From contig NZ_FNFB01000002.1 of the NCBI RefSeq assembly GCF_900100395.1, positions 637,623-701,622 of the forward strand: a DNA stretch of 64,000 bases, given 5' to 3'. Under the pieces are notes generated by a model, which did no database searches, was not told the DNA's origin, and saw only the letters and a program-made list of their open reading frames with translations. Position 1 is the stretch's first letter. The number at the start of each line of letters is the position of its first letter. Positions 46,405 to 54,894 of this stretch are shown piece by piece. This stretch comes from Nonomuraea maritima (GTDB taxonomy: Bacteria > Actinomycetota > Actinomycetes > Streptosporangiales > Streptosporangiaceae). Made by a program: the position numbers and the translations under genes.

Positions 46405-47427
46405 ATGAAGTCCAGGCGCAGGCCGTACGCCGAACAGCGGCCGCACGATCTCGGCGGCGGGGTGTGGAGCGTGCCGGTGCCGATCCCCGGCAACCCGCTC
46501 GGCTACACGCTCGTGTACGCCGTCGAGTCGCCCCAGGGCCCGGTGCTGGTCGACGCCGGGTGGAACCATCCCGACGCCTGGGACGCGCTCAGCGGCGGCC
46601 TGCGGTCGCTCGGCTTCGACGTGTCCTGGGTGCGCGGCGTGGTCGTCACCCATTTCCATCCCGATCACGCCGGGCTCGCCGGGCAGGTCAGGGACGCGTC
46701 GGGGGCGTGGATCGCCATGCACGAGAACGACGCCGAGCTGGTCAGGCTGATGAGCGAGTACGCCGCCCGCGACCATGACGACTTCCAGACCGACATGCTG
46801 CGCCGGGCCGGGGCCGGCCCCGCCGAGGCGGGCCAGGCCACCGGCGCCCGTCCGGCTCCGCCCGCGACGCCCGACCGGGTGCTGCGCGACGGCGACCTGG
46901 TCGACCTGCCGGGACGCAAGCTGCGTGCCGTGCACACCCCTGGCCACACCCCCGGCCACATCTGCCTGCACCTGGAGGACGCCGACCGGCTGTTCACCGG
47001 CGACCACGTCCTGCCCGGCATCACCCCGCACATCGGGATCTATCCCTTCGACCGCGACGACGTCGATCCGCTGGGAGACTTCCTCGCGTCGCTGGACAGG
47101 ATCGGCGAGCTGGGGTCGATCGAGGCTCTCCCCGCACATGAATGGATATTTCAGGATGTGGCGACACGGGCCGCCGAGATCCGCCACCATCACGAGGACA
47201 AGCTGGAACACCTGCACGCCCTCCTCGCCGAACGTGCGGAACCGCTGACCATCTGGGAGGCCGCCGCGATGATGACCTGGAACAGACCGTGGGACGACCT
47301 GTCCCCCATGCTGCGCGGCATGGCGGCCGGCGAGGCCGCCGCCCACCTGCGCGCCCTGGAGGCCGCGGGCCGCGTGGGCCGCCTCGCGGGCGTCGATCCG
47401 GTACGCTTCCACGCCCTAGACTCCTAG
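46405..47427 (+). CDS. MBL-fold metallohydrolase
   Basis: 340 residues from ATG 46405. The zinc motif is T-H-F-H-P-D-H-A-G (H-x-H-x-D-H). Later zinc ligands are in H-T-P-G-H-T-P-G-H and F-T-G-D-H, and the C-terminal 80 residues are a helical extension. Its position right after fadA5 (31 bases) suggests cotranscription under KstR control, perhaps as a thioesterase acting on a CoA ester; that function is inference. The C-terminus overlaps the GntR operator at 47424. Confidence 0.85.
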   Translation: MKSRRRPYAEQRPHDLGGGVWSVPVPIPGNPLGYTLVYAVESPQGPVLVDAGWNHPDAWDALSGGLRSLGFDVSWVRGVVVTHFHPDHAGLAGQVRDASGAWIAMHENDAELVRLMSEYAARDHDDFQTDMLRRAGAGPAEAGQATGARPAPPATPDRVLRDGDLVDLPGRKLRAVHTPGHTPGHICLHLEDADRLFTGDHVLPGITPHIGIYPFDRDDVDPLGDFLASLDRIGELGSIEALPAHEWIFQDVATRAAEIRHHHEDKLEHLHALLAERAEPLTIWEAAAMMTWNRPWDDLSPMLRGMAAGEAAAHLRALEAAGRVGRLAGVDPVRFHALDS

Positions 47428-47442
47428 ACATCCGATGTCTAG
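47424..47442. promoter_or_regulatory. GntR operator: perfect 9+1+9 palindrome
   Basis: CTAGACATC-C-GATGTCTAG is a perfect inverted repeat. It overlaps the stop of the MBL gene and ends 10 bases before the GTG of the FadR-type regulator. The inner core ACATC-N-GATGT recurs before the L-fucose operon at 53214. An autoregulatory operator is the natural reading. Confidence 0.85.
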
Positions 47443-47452
47443 GGAGAGAATC

Positions 47453-48133
47453 GTGGCGGTCACCGACGCGGCCATCGACAAGATCAAGCAGATGATCGTA
47501 TCCGGCGAGCTGGCCCCCGGCGACCGGCTGCCGAAGGAGGCCGACCTCGCCGAACGGCTCGGGCTGTCACGCAACTCGCTGCGCGAGGCCGTCCGCGCCC
47601 TGTCGCTGATCAACGTGCTCGACGTGCGTCAGGGCGACGGCACGTACGTCACGAGCCTCGAGCCTGGGCTGCTGCTCGACACCATGTCCTTCGTCCTCGA
47701 CCTGCACCGCGACGACACGGTGCTGCAGTTCTTCGAGGTGCGCCGCATCCTCGAGCCGGCCGCCACGGCCATCGCCACCGAGCTGATGACCGAGGCCGAC
47801 ATCGACGAGCTCCGGGTGATCCTCGAGTCGCTGCCGGCCAAGCCCACGGTCGAGGAGCTCGTGGCCAACGACCTGCAGTTCCACCACCGCATCGCGCAGG
47901 GGTCGGGCAACAGCGTGCTCTGCTCGTTCGTCGAGAGCCTGTCGGGGCCGACCACCCGGGCCCGGATCTGGCGGGGGCTCACCGAGGAGGGCGCCATCGA
48001 CAAGACCCGCGAGCAGCACACCGCGATCTACGAGGCCATCGCGGCCCGCCAGCCCGACGTGGCGCGCTCCTGGGCCACCGTGCACGTCGCCGGCGTCGAG
48101 GCGTGGCTGCGTCAGGCGCTGGAACTCGACTGA
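47453..48133 (+). CDS. FadR-subfamily GntR transcriptional regulator
   Basis: 226 residues. GTG 47453 follows AGGGAGA at 5 bases; the in-frame ATG 47435 would lie within the palindrome. The winged helix is P-G-D-R-L-P-K-E-A-D-L-A-E-R-L-G-L-S-R-N-S-L-R-E-A-V-R, and residues 80-220 are an FCD domain with conserved D/H/H metal-site residues (D-L-Q-F-H-H-R-I-A, E-Q-H-T-A-I). Such regulators respond to sugar acids or organic acids. The shared ACATC-N-GATGT core before the L-fucose operon 5 kb away makes it the probable fucose regulator (inference). Confidence 0.9.
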   Translation: MAVTDAAIDKIKQMIVSGELAPGDRLPKEADLAERLGLSRNSLREAVRALSLINVLDVRQGDGTYVTSLEPGLLLDTMSFVLDLHRDDTVLQFFEVRRILEPAATAIATELMTEADIDELRVILESLPAKPTVEELVANDLQFHHRIAQGSGNSVLCSFVESLSGPTTRARIWRGLTEEGAIDKTREQHTAIYEAIAARQPDVARSWATVHVAGVEAWLRQALELD

Positions 48134-48162
48134 TCGGACGACAGCCGGGCAGAACCGATGCT

Positions 48163-49110
48163 GTGTCCGACAAACTCGCCCGATATCGGAGCAAGCGCGA
48201 CGCGAACCGTACCCCTGAGCCCGTCCCCGACGTGCCCGCCTCCACCCCCGGCGGCGACGCGTTCGTCATCCAGGAGCACCACGCGCGGTCGCTGCACTGG
48301 GACCTGCGCCTCGAGCGCGACGGCGTCCTGGTCTCCTGGGCCGTGCCGAAGGGCCTGCCGGCCGACCCGGCGACCAACCACCTCGCCGTGCACACCGAGG
48401 ACCACCCGATGGAGTACCTCACCTTCCACGGCGAGATCCCCTCGGGTGAGTACGGCGGCGGCACGATGACCGTCTGGGACACCGGCACGTACGAGACGGA
48501 GAAATGGTCGGAGCGCGAGGTCAAGATCGTCCTGCACGGGCGGCGGGCCTCCGGCCGGTTCGTGCTCTTCCGGACGCGCGGCGACAACTGGATGATCCAT
48601 CGGATGGGTCCGGCGGTCCGCGACCCGCTGCCCTCGGTGGCGCCCATGCTGCCCGTCGAGCGGGCCCGCCCGCCGAAGGACGCCGCCGCGTACGCCTTCG
48701 AGTTCGCGTGGGGCGGACGGCGACTGCTCGTCCCCGTCGAGGGCGGCCGGACGGAGGCCGCGGGCGAGCACCCGTGGCTGCGGGAGCTCGCCGAGTCGTT
48801 CGGCAGCAGGACCGCCGTGCTGGACGGTGAGCTCGCCACCCTGGGCGGCGCGGAGCTCCTCGTCCTCTCCGACCTGCTCTACGACGACGGCCGATCGCTG
48901 GTCGAGGAGCCGTACACGGTGCGGCGGGCGGCACTGGAGGCGCTCGACCTGACCGGCCCCCACTGGCAGACGGCCCCGTCGTGGCCCGGCGACCCGGGGC
49001 CGGTGCGGCAGGCGGCCCGCGAACAGGGCCTGCCCGGGATGCTCGCCAAACGCCTCGACTCCCCGTACGAACCCGGCCCGTCCGAGGCGTGGCTCTTCAT
49101 CCCGTCCTGA
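48163..49110 (+). CDS. LigD phosphoesterase-domain protein fused to a degenerate DNA-ligase domain
   Basis: 315 residues; the start is taken as GTG 48163. Residues 30-150 are the 3'-phosphoesterase of bacterial NHEJ ligase D: H-H-A-R-S-L-H-W-D-L-R-L-E (metal-binding His and Asp), G-E-Y-G-G-G-T-M-T-V-W-D and L-F-R-T-R-G-D-N-W-M-I-H-R-M. Residues 170-315 align with an ATP-dependent ligase nucleotidyltransferase core, but motif I reads Y-A-F-E-F-A-W-G-G-R-R, with Ala in place of the AMP-accepting Lys. Later L-D-G-E-L-A and M-L-A-K-R-L-D-S-P-Y are recognisable. It would trim 3' ends but not ligate by itself. No ku or ligD gene is nearby. Confidence 0.82.
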   Translation: MSDKLARYRSKRDANRTPEPVPDVPASTPGGDAFVIQEHHARSLHWDLRLERDGVLVSWAVPKGLPADPATNHLAVHTEDHPMEYLTFHGEIPSGEYGGGTMTVWDTGTYETEKWSEREVKIVLHGRRASGRFVLFRTRGDNWMIHRMGPAVRDPLPSVAPMLPVERARPPKDAAAYAFEFAWGGRRLLVPVEGGRTEAAGEHPWLRELAESFGSRTAVLDGELATLGGAELLVLSDLLYDDGRSLVEEPYTVRRAALEALDLTGPHWQTAPSWPGDPGPVRQAAREQGLPGMLAKRLDSPYEPGPSEAWLFIPS

Positions 49111-49152
49111 CCGACCGATCCACCACACTGGAGGCGGCCGATTCTCCACAAC

Positions 49153-49171
49153 TGGTGCGACCAGCGCACCA
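49153..49171. promoter_or_regulatory. 19-base inverted repeat between convergent genes
   Basis: TGGTGCG-ACCAG-CGCACCA has perfect 7-base arms, in the 199-base gap between two convergent genes. There is no T-run. It could be a terminator hairpin, or a binding site unrelated to either gene. Confidence 0.4.
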
Positions 49172-49309
49172 CATCCCTGTGTCATGCCGGGGCTATGGCC
49201 GAGACACCGACAGGCGAATTCCTCCCTCGGCCGCACGCAGACCCTCCCTTTCGGGGAGCGGATGCGGGCCATCCCGGTCAGCGCGTCGTGGGAGGTCGGG
49301 TGAGGGCCG

Positions 49310-50236
49310 TCACGAGGGCAGCAGGCTCTCCGACTCCAGGTCGGCCCACAGGGCGTCGGGGACGGAGCGCGACCACAGAGCCGCGTTCGCCTGGATCTCC
49401 TGCGGCGCGCGGGCGCCGACCACGATCGTGGCGACGGCCGGGTGCCGCAGCGGGAAGGCCAGCGCCGCCTGGGGCAGCGTCACCCCGTGGCGGTCGCAGA
49501 CCTGGGCGATCCGCCGCGCCCGCGCCACCAGCGGCGTCGGCGCGGGCTGGTAGTTGTACGTGCCCGCCGGCTCAGGCGTCGACAGGATGCCGCTGTTGAA
49601 CACCCCGGCCGCGAGCACCCGGACACCGCGTTCCGCGCACGCGTCGAGCAGCGGCAGGCCCGACTGGTCGAGCAGCGTGTAGCGGCCCGCGAGCATGACC
49701 ACGTCGATGCTGGTCTCACGGACGAACCGCAGCGGCGCCTCCCACTGGTTCATGCCGACCCCGATCGCCTGCACCACACCCTGGTCGCGCAGCTCGGCCA
49801 GCGCCGGGTACGCCTCCTCGACGGCCTGGTCGACGTGGTCGTCGGGGTCGTGGATGAGCGCGACGTGCACGGCCGGCAGCCCGAGCCGTACGAGGGAGTC
49901 CTCCAGCGACCTGCGCACGCCGTCGCGCGAGAAGTCCCACTGCCGGCGGTGGGCGGCGGGCACGTCGAAGCCCTCGTCGTCGCGCCCGTCGCCGGGCGGC
50001 GCCGGCGTCAGCAGGCGGCCGACCTTCGTGGACAGCACATAACCGGAGCGCCCGGCCAGCGCGGCGCCCAGCCGGCGTTCCGACAGGCCGAGCCCGTAGT
50101 GGGGCGCGGTGTCGTACAGCCGCACCCCGCTCTCCCAGGCGGCGTCGACGGTCGCGCGGGCCTGCTCCTCGGGCACGGCCTCGAAGAGATTGCCGAGCGG
50201 CGCGCCGCCCAGCCCGTGACGGGGCAGATCGATCAC
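49310..50236 (-). CDS. Aldo/keto reductase, probable L-fucose dehydrogenase
   Basis: 308 residues; GTG 50236 follows GGAGGTG. The AKR pattern is G-L-G-G-A-P-L-G-N-L-F near the start, L-Y-D-T-A-P-H-Y-G with the catalytic Asp and Tyr, L-S-T-K-V-G-R with the Lys, and I-H-D-P-D-D with the His. The G-G-A-P-L-G-N-L-F start is that of the D-threo-aldose 1-dehydrogenase branch, which oxidises L-fucose to L-fuconolactone with NAD(P). It is the fourth gene of the fucose operon, 49 bases after the SDR. A 1,5-lactonase is not visible in the window. Confidence 0.82.
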   Translation of the reverse strand: MIDLPRHGLGGAPLGNLFEAVPEEQARATVDAAWESGVRLYDTAPHYGLGLSERRLGAALAGRSGYVLSTKVGRLLTPAPPGDGRDDEGFDVPAAHRRQWDFSRDGVRRSLEDSLVRLGLPAVHVALIHDPDDHVDQAVEEAYPALAELRDQGVVQAIGVGMNQWEAPLRFVRETSIDVVMLAGRYTLLDQSGLPLLDACAERGVRVLAAGVFNSGILSTPEPAGTYNYQPAPTPLVARARRIAQVCDRHGVTLPQAALAFPLRHPAVATIVVGARAPQEIQANAALWSRSVPDALWADLESESLLPS

Positions 50237-50285
50237 GCGGCACCTCCATGCCGGCCGTCGACGTCCATGATGGGGTGTCCCTTCG

Positions 50286-51026
50286 TCAGTGGGACGGCCG
50301 GAGCCGCAGCCCCTGCATGCCGCCGTCTACGGCGAGCGCGGTCCCGGTCGTGGCACCGGCTTCCGGGCCGGCCAGATAGGCGATCGCCGCAGCGACCTCC
50401 TCGGCGTTCACCAGGCGGCCCATCGGCTGCCTGGCGTTCAGCGCCGCGCGTTCCGCCTCTGGGTCGTCGGCGGCGTCCAGCAGCCTGCCCACCCACGGCG
50501 TGTCGGCGGTGCCCGGGTTGACGCAGTTGACCCGGATGCCTTCTCTGATGTGGTCCGCCGCCATCGCGAGGGTGAGGGACTGCACCGCACCCTTGGTGGC
50601 GCTGTAGAGCGCCCGCTGCGGCAGCCCGGCGGTCGCCGCGATCGAGCAGGTGTTGACGATCGAGGCGTGCTGCGACTTCCTCAGGTACGGCAGCGCCGCA
50701 CGCGCGACCCGCACCATGCCGACCACGTTGACGTCGAACACCTGGTGCCACTCGCTGTCCGGGTTGTCCTCGACGGTGCCCTGCGCGCCGACGCCCGCGT
50801 TGTTGACAAGCACGTCGATCCCGCCCAGCCGCTCGGCGGCCTCGGCCACCGCGCCGCGCACCCCGGCGTCGTCGGTGACGTCGCACGTGATCCCGATGAA
50901 CGGCTCGCCGGGCGGGACGAGGTCGAGGCAGGCGACCTTCATGCCGCGCGCGGCGAGCGCCCGCGCGGCCGCGAGACCGATGCCGGAGCCGCCGCCGGTC
51001 ACGATCGCCTTCAGTTCCCCCGACAT
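50286..51026 (-). CDS. Short-chain dehydrogenase, probable 2-keto-3-deoxy-L-fuconate dehydrogenase
   Basis: 246 residues. ATG 51026 follows GGAGGAACAC; a start 12 bases earlier would lie before the site. Classical SDR: cofactor motif T-G-G-G-S-G-I-G, N-N-A-G, and the catalytic S and Y-S-A-T-K (Y-x-x-x-K). Its place between the fuconate dehydratase and the AKR, with an FAH-type hydrolase in the same operon, points to oxidation of 2-keto-3-deoxy-L-fuconate to the 2,4-diketo acid. The specific substrate is inferred from the pathway. Confidence 0.82.
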   Translation of the reverse strand: MSGELKAIVTGGGSGIGLAAARALAARGMKVACLDLVPPGEPFIGITCDVTDDAGVRGAVAEAAERLGGIDVLVNNAGVGAQGTVEDNPDSEWHQVFDVNVVGMVRVARAALPYLRKSQHASIVNTCSIAATAGLPQRALYSATKGAVQSLTLAMAADHIREGIRVNCVNPGTADTPWVGRLLDAADDPEAERAALNARQPMGRLVNAEEVAAAIAYLAGPEAGATTGTALAVDGGMQGLRLRPSH

Positions 51027-51063
51027 GTGTTCCTCCAAGAGTTCGGTTGATCGATGCGCCCGG

Positions 51064-52353
51064 TCACACGTTCCTCCAGACCTCGCCGTCGGGGAAGACG
51101 TGGGCGGCGATCGACCCGGCGTGCATCCGCGCGCTGAAGCCGGGCGCGGACGGGGCCACGTAGCGGCCGTCGCGGATGACGACCGGGTCGGCGAAGTGCT
51201 CGTGCAGGTGGTCGACGTACTCGATGACGCGGCCCTCCATGGAGCCCGTGACCGCCACGTAGTCGAACATCGACAGGTGCTGCACCAGCTCGCACAGCCC
51301 GACGCCGCCCGCGTGCGGACACACCGGCACCCCGAACTTGGCGGCGAGCAGCAGGATCGCGAGGTTCTCGTTCACGCCGCCGACGCGGGCGGCGTCGATC
51401 TGCACGTACGAGACCGCGCCGGCCTGCAGCAGCTGCTTGAACACGATGCGGTTCTGGACGTGCTCGCCGGTCGCCACCCTGACGGGCGCGATGCCGCGGG
51501 CGATGGCGGCGTGGCCGAGCACGTCGTCGGGGCTCGTGGGTTCCTCGACCCAGTACGGGTCGTACTCGCGCAGCGCGTCGACCCACTCGATCGCCGAGCC
51601 GACGTCCCAGCGCTGGTTGGCGTCGATGGCGATCGGGAAGCCCTCACCGCAGACCTCGCGGGCCACGCGCAGGCGCCGCCGGTCGTCGTCGAGGTCGGCG
51701 CCGACCTTGAGCTTGATCTGCTTGAAGCCCTGCTCCAGTGCCTCCGAGCAGAGCCGCCGCAGCTTCTCGTCGTCGTAGCCGAGCCAGCCGGGCGAGGTGG
51801 TGTAGGCCGGGTAGCCGTGCTCGATCAGGTGGCTGATCCGCTCGGCCTTGCCGTCCGCCTGGCCGCGCAGGATCTCGAGGGCCTCGTCCTTCGTGAGCGC
51901 GTCGCTGAGGTAGCGGAAGTCGATGAGCTCGACGATCTCCTCGGGGGTCATCTCGGCCAGCAGCCGCCACAGCGGCTTGCCCTCCCGCTTGGCCTTCAGG
52001 TCCCACAGCGCGTTGACCACGGCGGAGATCGCCATGTGCATGACGCCCTTCTCCGGGCCCAGCCAGCGCAGCTGCGAGTCGTTGACCAGCTCGTGGTAGA
52101 GCGCGCCGAGGTCCTCGACGTCGCGGCCCAGCACGTACGGCTCCAGCGCGCTGATGGCCGCCGTCTGGACGTCGTTGCCGCGCCCGATCGTGAACGCGAA
52201 CCCGTGGCCCTCGTGGCCGTCGTCGGTCTTCAGCACGAGATAGGCGGCCGAATAGTCGGGGTCGGGGTTCATCGCGTCGGAACCGTCGAGGTCACGAGAG
52301 GTCGGGAACCGTACGTCGTAGGTCTCGAACCCGACGATCCGGTACGCGCTCAT
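51064..52353 (-). CDS. Enolase-superfamily L-fuconate dehydratase
   Basis: 429 residues from ATG 52353, overlapping the upstream FAH gene by 4 bases (ATGA). The start [25 protein letters not shown] is the hallmark of fuconate dehydratases. The mandelate-racemase-type catalytic elements follow: K-L-K-V-G-A near residue 220, the metal ligands around D-A-N-Q-R-W and E-E-P-T-S-P, and the His in G-E-H-V. It removes water from L-fuconate to give 2-keto-3-deoxy-L-fuconate. Length and motifs are complete. Confidence 0.92.
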   Translation of the reverse strand: MSAYRIVGFETYDVRFPTSRDLDGSDAMNPDPDYSAAYLVLKTDDGHEGHGFAFTIGRGNDVQTAAISALEPYVLGRDVEDLGALYHELVNDSQLRWLGPEKGVMHMAISAVVNALWDLKAKREGKPLWRLLAEMTPEEIVELIDFRYLSDALTKDEALEILRGQADGKAERISHLIEHGYPAYTTSPGWLGYDDEKLRRLCSEALEQGFKQIKLKVGADLDDDRRRLRVAREVCGEGFPIAIDANQRWDVGSAIEWVDALREYDPYWVEEPTSPDDVLGHAAIARGIAPVRVATGEHVQNRIVFKQLLQAGAVSYVQIDAARVGGVNENLAILLLAAKFGVPVCPHAGGVGLCELVQHLSMFDYVAVTGSMEGRVIEYVDHLHEHFADPVVIRDGRYVAPSAPGFSARMHAGSIAAHVFPDGEVWRNV

Positions 52354-53195
52354 GCCTGTCCCACTTCCTGGCGCTGACGGCCCAGCCCGCCGATCTCGAG
52401 CTCGACGACGTCACCGGCCCGGAGGTACGGCTGTCCGGGGATGCCCATGGCCACGCCGGCCGGGGTGCCGGTGTTGATGAGGTCGCCCGGCTCCAGGACC
52501 ATGAACTGGCTCAGGTAGCGCACGACCTCGGCCACGTCGAAGATCATGTCCTTGGTGGAGCCGTCCTGGCGCTGCTCGCCGTTGACCCACAGCCGCAGCG
52601 GCAGGTCCTGCGGGTCGCCGATCTCGTCGGGCGTCACCAGCCACGGGCCGAGTGGGTTGAACGTCTCGCACGACTTGCCCTTGTCCCACTGGCCGCCGCG
52701 CTCCAGCTGGAACTCCCGCTCGGAGACGTCGTTGGCGACCGCGTACCCGGCGATGACGCCGAGCGCCTCCTCGCGGCTGCCGAGGTAACGCGCCTGCTTG
52801 CCGATGACGACGGCGAGCTCGACCTCCCAGTCGGTCTTCACGCTGCCACGGGGGACGAGGACCTCGTCGTACGGGCCGACGAGCGTGTTGCTCGCCTTCA
52901 TGAACACGACCGGCTCGGCAGGCACCTCGGCGCCGGACTCGGCGGCGTGGTCGCGGTAGTTGAGCCCGATGCAGACGATCTTCCCAGGACGGGCGATCGG
53001 GGCGCCGACGCGCAGCCCTTCGGCGTCGACCACGGGAAGAGCGCCGTGTTCGAGCGCGTCGCGCACCCGCTCGACTCCTCCGGAGGCGAGGAAAGCGCCG
53101 TCGATCTCGGGTTCCCCGATGTCGCGCAGGTTACCGGCGGCGTCCATCACCACCGGCCGCTCGTGTCCGACAGGTCCTACTCGCAGCAGCTTCAC
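52350..53195 (-). CDS. Fumarylacetoacetate hydrolase family protein, probable 2,4-diketo-3-deoxy-L-fuconate hydrolase
   Basis: 281 residues from GTG 53195 (GAAGGA upstream). FAH fold: [29 protein letters not shown] and the metal-binding acidic residues in [12 protein letters not shown]. In the non-phosphorylative fucose pathway this hydrolase cuts the diketo acid to pyruvate and L-lactate. It is the first gene of the four-gene operon. The GntR operator 53214-53224 sits between its start codon and any promoter upstream, a repressing position. Confidence 0.88.
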   Translation of the reverse strand: MKLLRVGPVGHERPVVMDAAGNLRDIGEPEIDGAFLASGGVERVRDALEHGALPVVDAEGLRVGAPIARPGKIVCIGLNYRDHAAESGAEVPAEPVVFMKASNTLVGPYDEVLVPRGSVKTDWEVELAVVIGKQARYLGSREEALGVIAGYAVANDVSEREFQLERGGQWDKGKSCETFNPLGPWLVTPDEIGDPQDLPLRLWVNGEQRQDGSTKDMIFDVAEVVRYLSQFMVLEPGDLINTGTPAGVAMGIPGQPYLRAGDVVELEIGGLGRQRQEVGQA

Positions 53196-53213
53196 ACCGC
53201 ATCCTTCACGTAT

Positions 53214-53224
53214 ACATCGGATGT
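53214..53224. promoter_or_regulatory. GntR operator core before the L-fucose operon
   Basis: ACATC-G-GATGT, identical to the core of the 47424 palindrome apart from the central base. The outer flanks are less symmetrical (TAT before, CTC after). It is centred 24 bases upstream of the FAH start codon. A partial third copy, GACATCGGATCAC, lies at 53349-53361. Confidence 0.75.
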
Positions 53225-53405
53225 CTCAGTCTGATGCTCGTGGGAGGAACCGGGCATGTCAAGCCGCATCGAGGCCGAAAGGTCGGATCCATCGCCCTGA
53301 TCGACGTACCGGTGACCGTGTCCCGCCGTACGTCGCGGGCCTCTGGAAGACATCGGATCACCGCCCGAGCCGGCGGGCGTCCTTGACGGGCGTACAGCGA
53401 CGTAA

Positions 53406-53419
53406 TAGAACACGTTTCA
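53406..53419 (+). promoter_or_regulatory. KstR box upstream of the cytochrome P450
   Basis: TAGAACACGTTTCA fits TNNAACNNGTTNNA at every fixed position. It is centred about 46 bases upstream of the P450 start codon. Its AGAACACGTT core is identical to that at the kstR start. Confidence 0.8.
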
Positions 53420-53430
53420 GTATGCTTGGG

Positions 53431-53442
53431 TCAAGCGCTTGA
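53431..53442. promoter_or_regulatory. 12-base perfect palindrome just upstream of the P450 ribosome binding site
   Basis: TCAAGC-GCTTGA is self-complementary and runs into a second one (TTGATCAA). It is close to the likely transcription start. It may be a second operator or a leader structure; the factor is unknown. Confidence 0.4.
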
Positions 53443-53458
53443 TCAAGAGGTGAGCCGC

Positions 53459-54643
53459 GTGCACATCGACCTCGTCGACCAGGACACCTACGCGACCGGA
53501 GGACCACCCCACGACCAACTCGCCTGGCTGCGCACGCACTCCCCTGTCCACCGCCACCCCGGAGAGCCCGACTTCTGGGCCGTGACCCGCTACGAGGACG
53601 TCGTCCACGTCTCGCGGCACTCCGAGCTGTTCTCCTCCGCCCGCAGGCTCGCCCTCTTCGACGAGGTCGCCGAGGAGCAGCTCGCCCTGCAGCGGCTCAT
53701 GATGCTCAACCAGGACCCGCCGGAGCACACGAGGCGGCGTTCGCTGGTCAACCGGGGCTTCACCCCTCGCGCCATCAACGCCCTCGAACAGCACATCCGC
53801 GACATCTGCGACGACCTGCTCGACAAGCTGAGCGGCGAGGTCGACTTCGTCACCGAGGTCGCCGCGCCCCTGCCGCTGTACGTCATCTGTGAACTGCTCG
53901 GCGCGCCGGTGTCCGACCGCGACAAGCTGTTCACCTGGTCGAACCGCATGATCGGCAGCCAGGACTCCGACTACGCCGCCACCCCCGAGGAGGGGTCGGG
54001 GGCCGCGATGGAGGTCTACGCGTACGCCAACGAGCTGGCCGCCAAGCGCCGCGCCAACCCGCGCAACGACATCGTCACCAAGCTCCTCCAGCCGGACGAG
54101 AACGGCGAGACCCTCGACGAGAACGAATTCGACCTGTTCGTCCTGCTGCTCGTGGTGGCCGGCAACGAGACGACCCGCAACGCGGCGTCCGGCGGGATGC
54201 TCGCCCTCTTCGAGCACCCCGACCAGTGGGACCGGCTGGTCGCCGACCCGGCCAAGGCGGCGACGGCCGCCGACGAGATCGTCCGGTGGGTCTCCCCCGT
54301 CAACCTGTTCCGCCGCACGTCGACGCGTGACCAGGTGCTCGGCGGCCAGGAGATCAAGGCGAACGACAAGGTCGTGGTGTTCTACTCCTCCGCCAACCGC
54401 GACCCGTCCGTCTTCCCGGACGCCGACGTCTTCGACATCGGACGCAACCCGAACCCGCACATCGGCTTCGGCGGCGGCGGGGCGCACTTCTGCCTCGGCA
54501 ACCACCTCGCCAAGCTCGAACTCCGCGTCCTGTTCGAACAGCTCGCTCGCCGCTACCCCCGCCTCCACCAGACAGGCGAGGCCCGCCGCCTCCGCTCCAA
54601 CTTCATCAACGGCATCAAAGAACTCCCCGTGACCATCACCTGA
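53459..54643 (+). CDS. Cytochrome P450, CYP125/CYP142/CYP124-like (steroid side-chain hydroxylase candidate)
   Basis: 394 residues. GTG 53459 follows AAGAGG at 8 bases. The heme ligand is C345 in G-A-H-F-C-L-G-N, the I-helix shows V-A-G-N-E-T-T-R-N, and the E-x-x-R motif is in the K-helix (D-E-I-V-R-W-V). The segments W-A-V-T-R-Y-E-D-V, S-R-H-S-E-L-F-S-S, R-G-F-T-P-R-A-I and I-G-R-N-P-N-P-H-I-G-F-G-G follow M. tuberculosis CYP125 closely, as I recall it; it is shorter at the N-terminus, like CYP142. These enzymes oxidise the terminal C26/27 methyl of cholesterol, the first side-chain step. The KstR box upstream fits. Subfamily is not resolved by eye. Confidence 0.88.
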   Translation: MHIDLVDQDTYATGGPPHDQLAWLRTHSPVHRHPGEPDFWAVTRYEDVVHVSRHSELFSSARRLALFDEVAEEQLALQRLMMLNQDPPEHTRRRSLVNRGFTPRAINALEQHIRDICDDLLDKLSGEVDFVTEVAAPLPLYVICELLGAPVSDRDKLFTWSNRMIGSQDSDYAATPEEGSGAAMEVYAYANELAAKRRANPRNDIVTKLLQPDENGETLDENEFDLFVLLLVVAGNETTRNAASGGMLALFEHPDQWDRLVADPAKAATAADEIVRWVSPVNLFRRTSTRDQVLGGQEIKANDKVVVFYSSANRDPSVFPDADVFDIGRNPNPHIGFGGGGAHFCLGNHLAKLELRVLFEQLARRYPRLHQTGEARRLRSNFINGIKELPVTIT

Positions 54644-54662
54644 CCTGACCCCGCAAGTCAGG
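54644..54662. terminator. Weak hairpin after the P450
   Basis: CCTGAC-CCCGCAA-GTCAGG has a 6-base stem directly after the stop codon. It is marginal. The following 230 bases up to 54894 contain no convincing gene. Confidence 0.35.
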
Positions 54663-54894
54663 CAGAGCGAACGCAGAAGGGGTGTCCGGCCTGGCCGGCG
54701 TACACGCGAGATCCCGGCCGAGTGGAGGCGACGACCTCGCCGGCCGGTCGCAGCCGTCGGCCGCCGGCATCGAGCACCCGCTCGTCCGCGGTCGCCGCGT
54801 CGTCCGTGGCAGCCACGGAGCGGCGCAACGGATCTGGGACGCCGCGGAGAACAGGACGTTTCGCTGGTCGCCGTCCGTAAGGTGCTCGGCCGGC

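Noticed and set aside
53349..53361. Third GntR operator candidate GACATCGGATCAC
   Set aside because: Only the left half matches; the right half GATCAC breaks the symmetry. Kept only as a remark.
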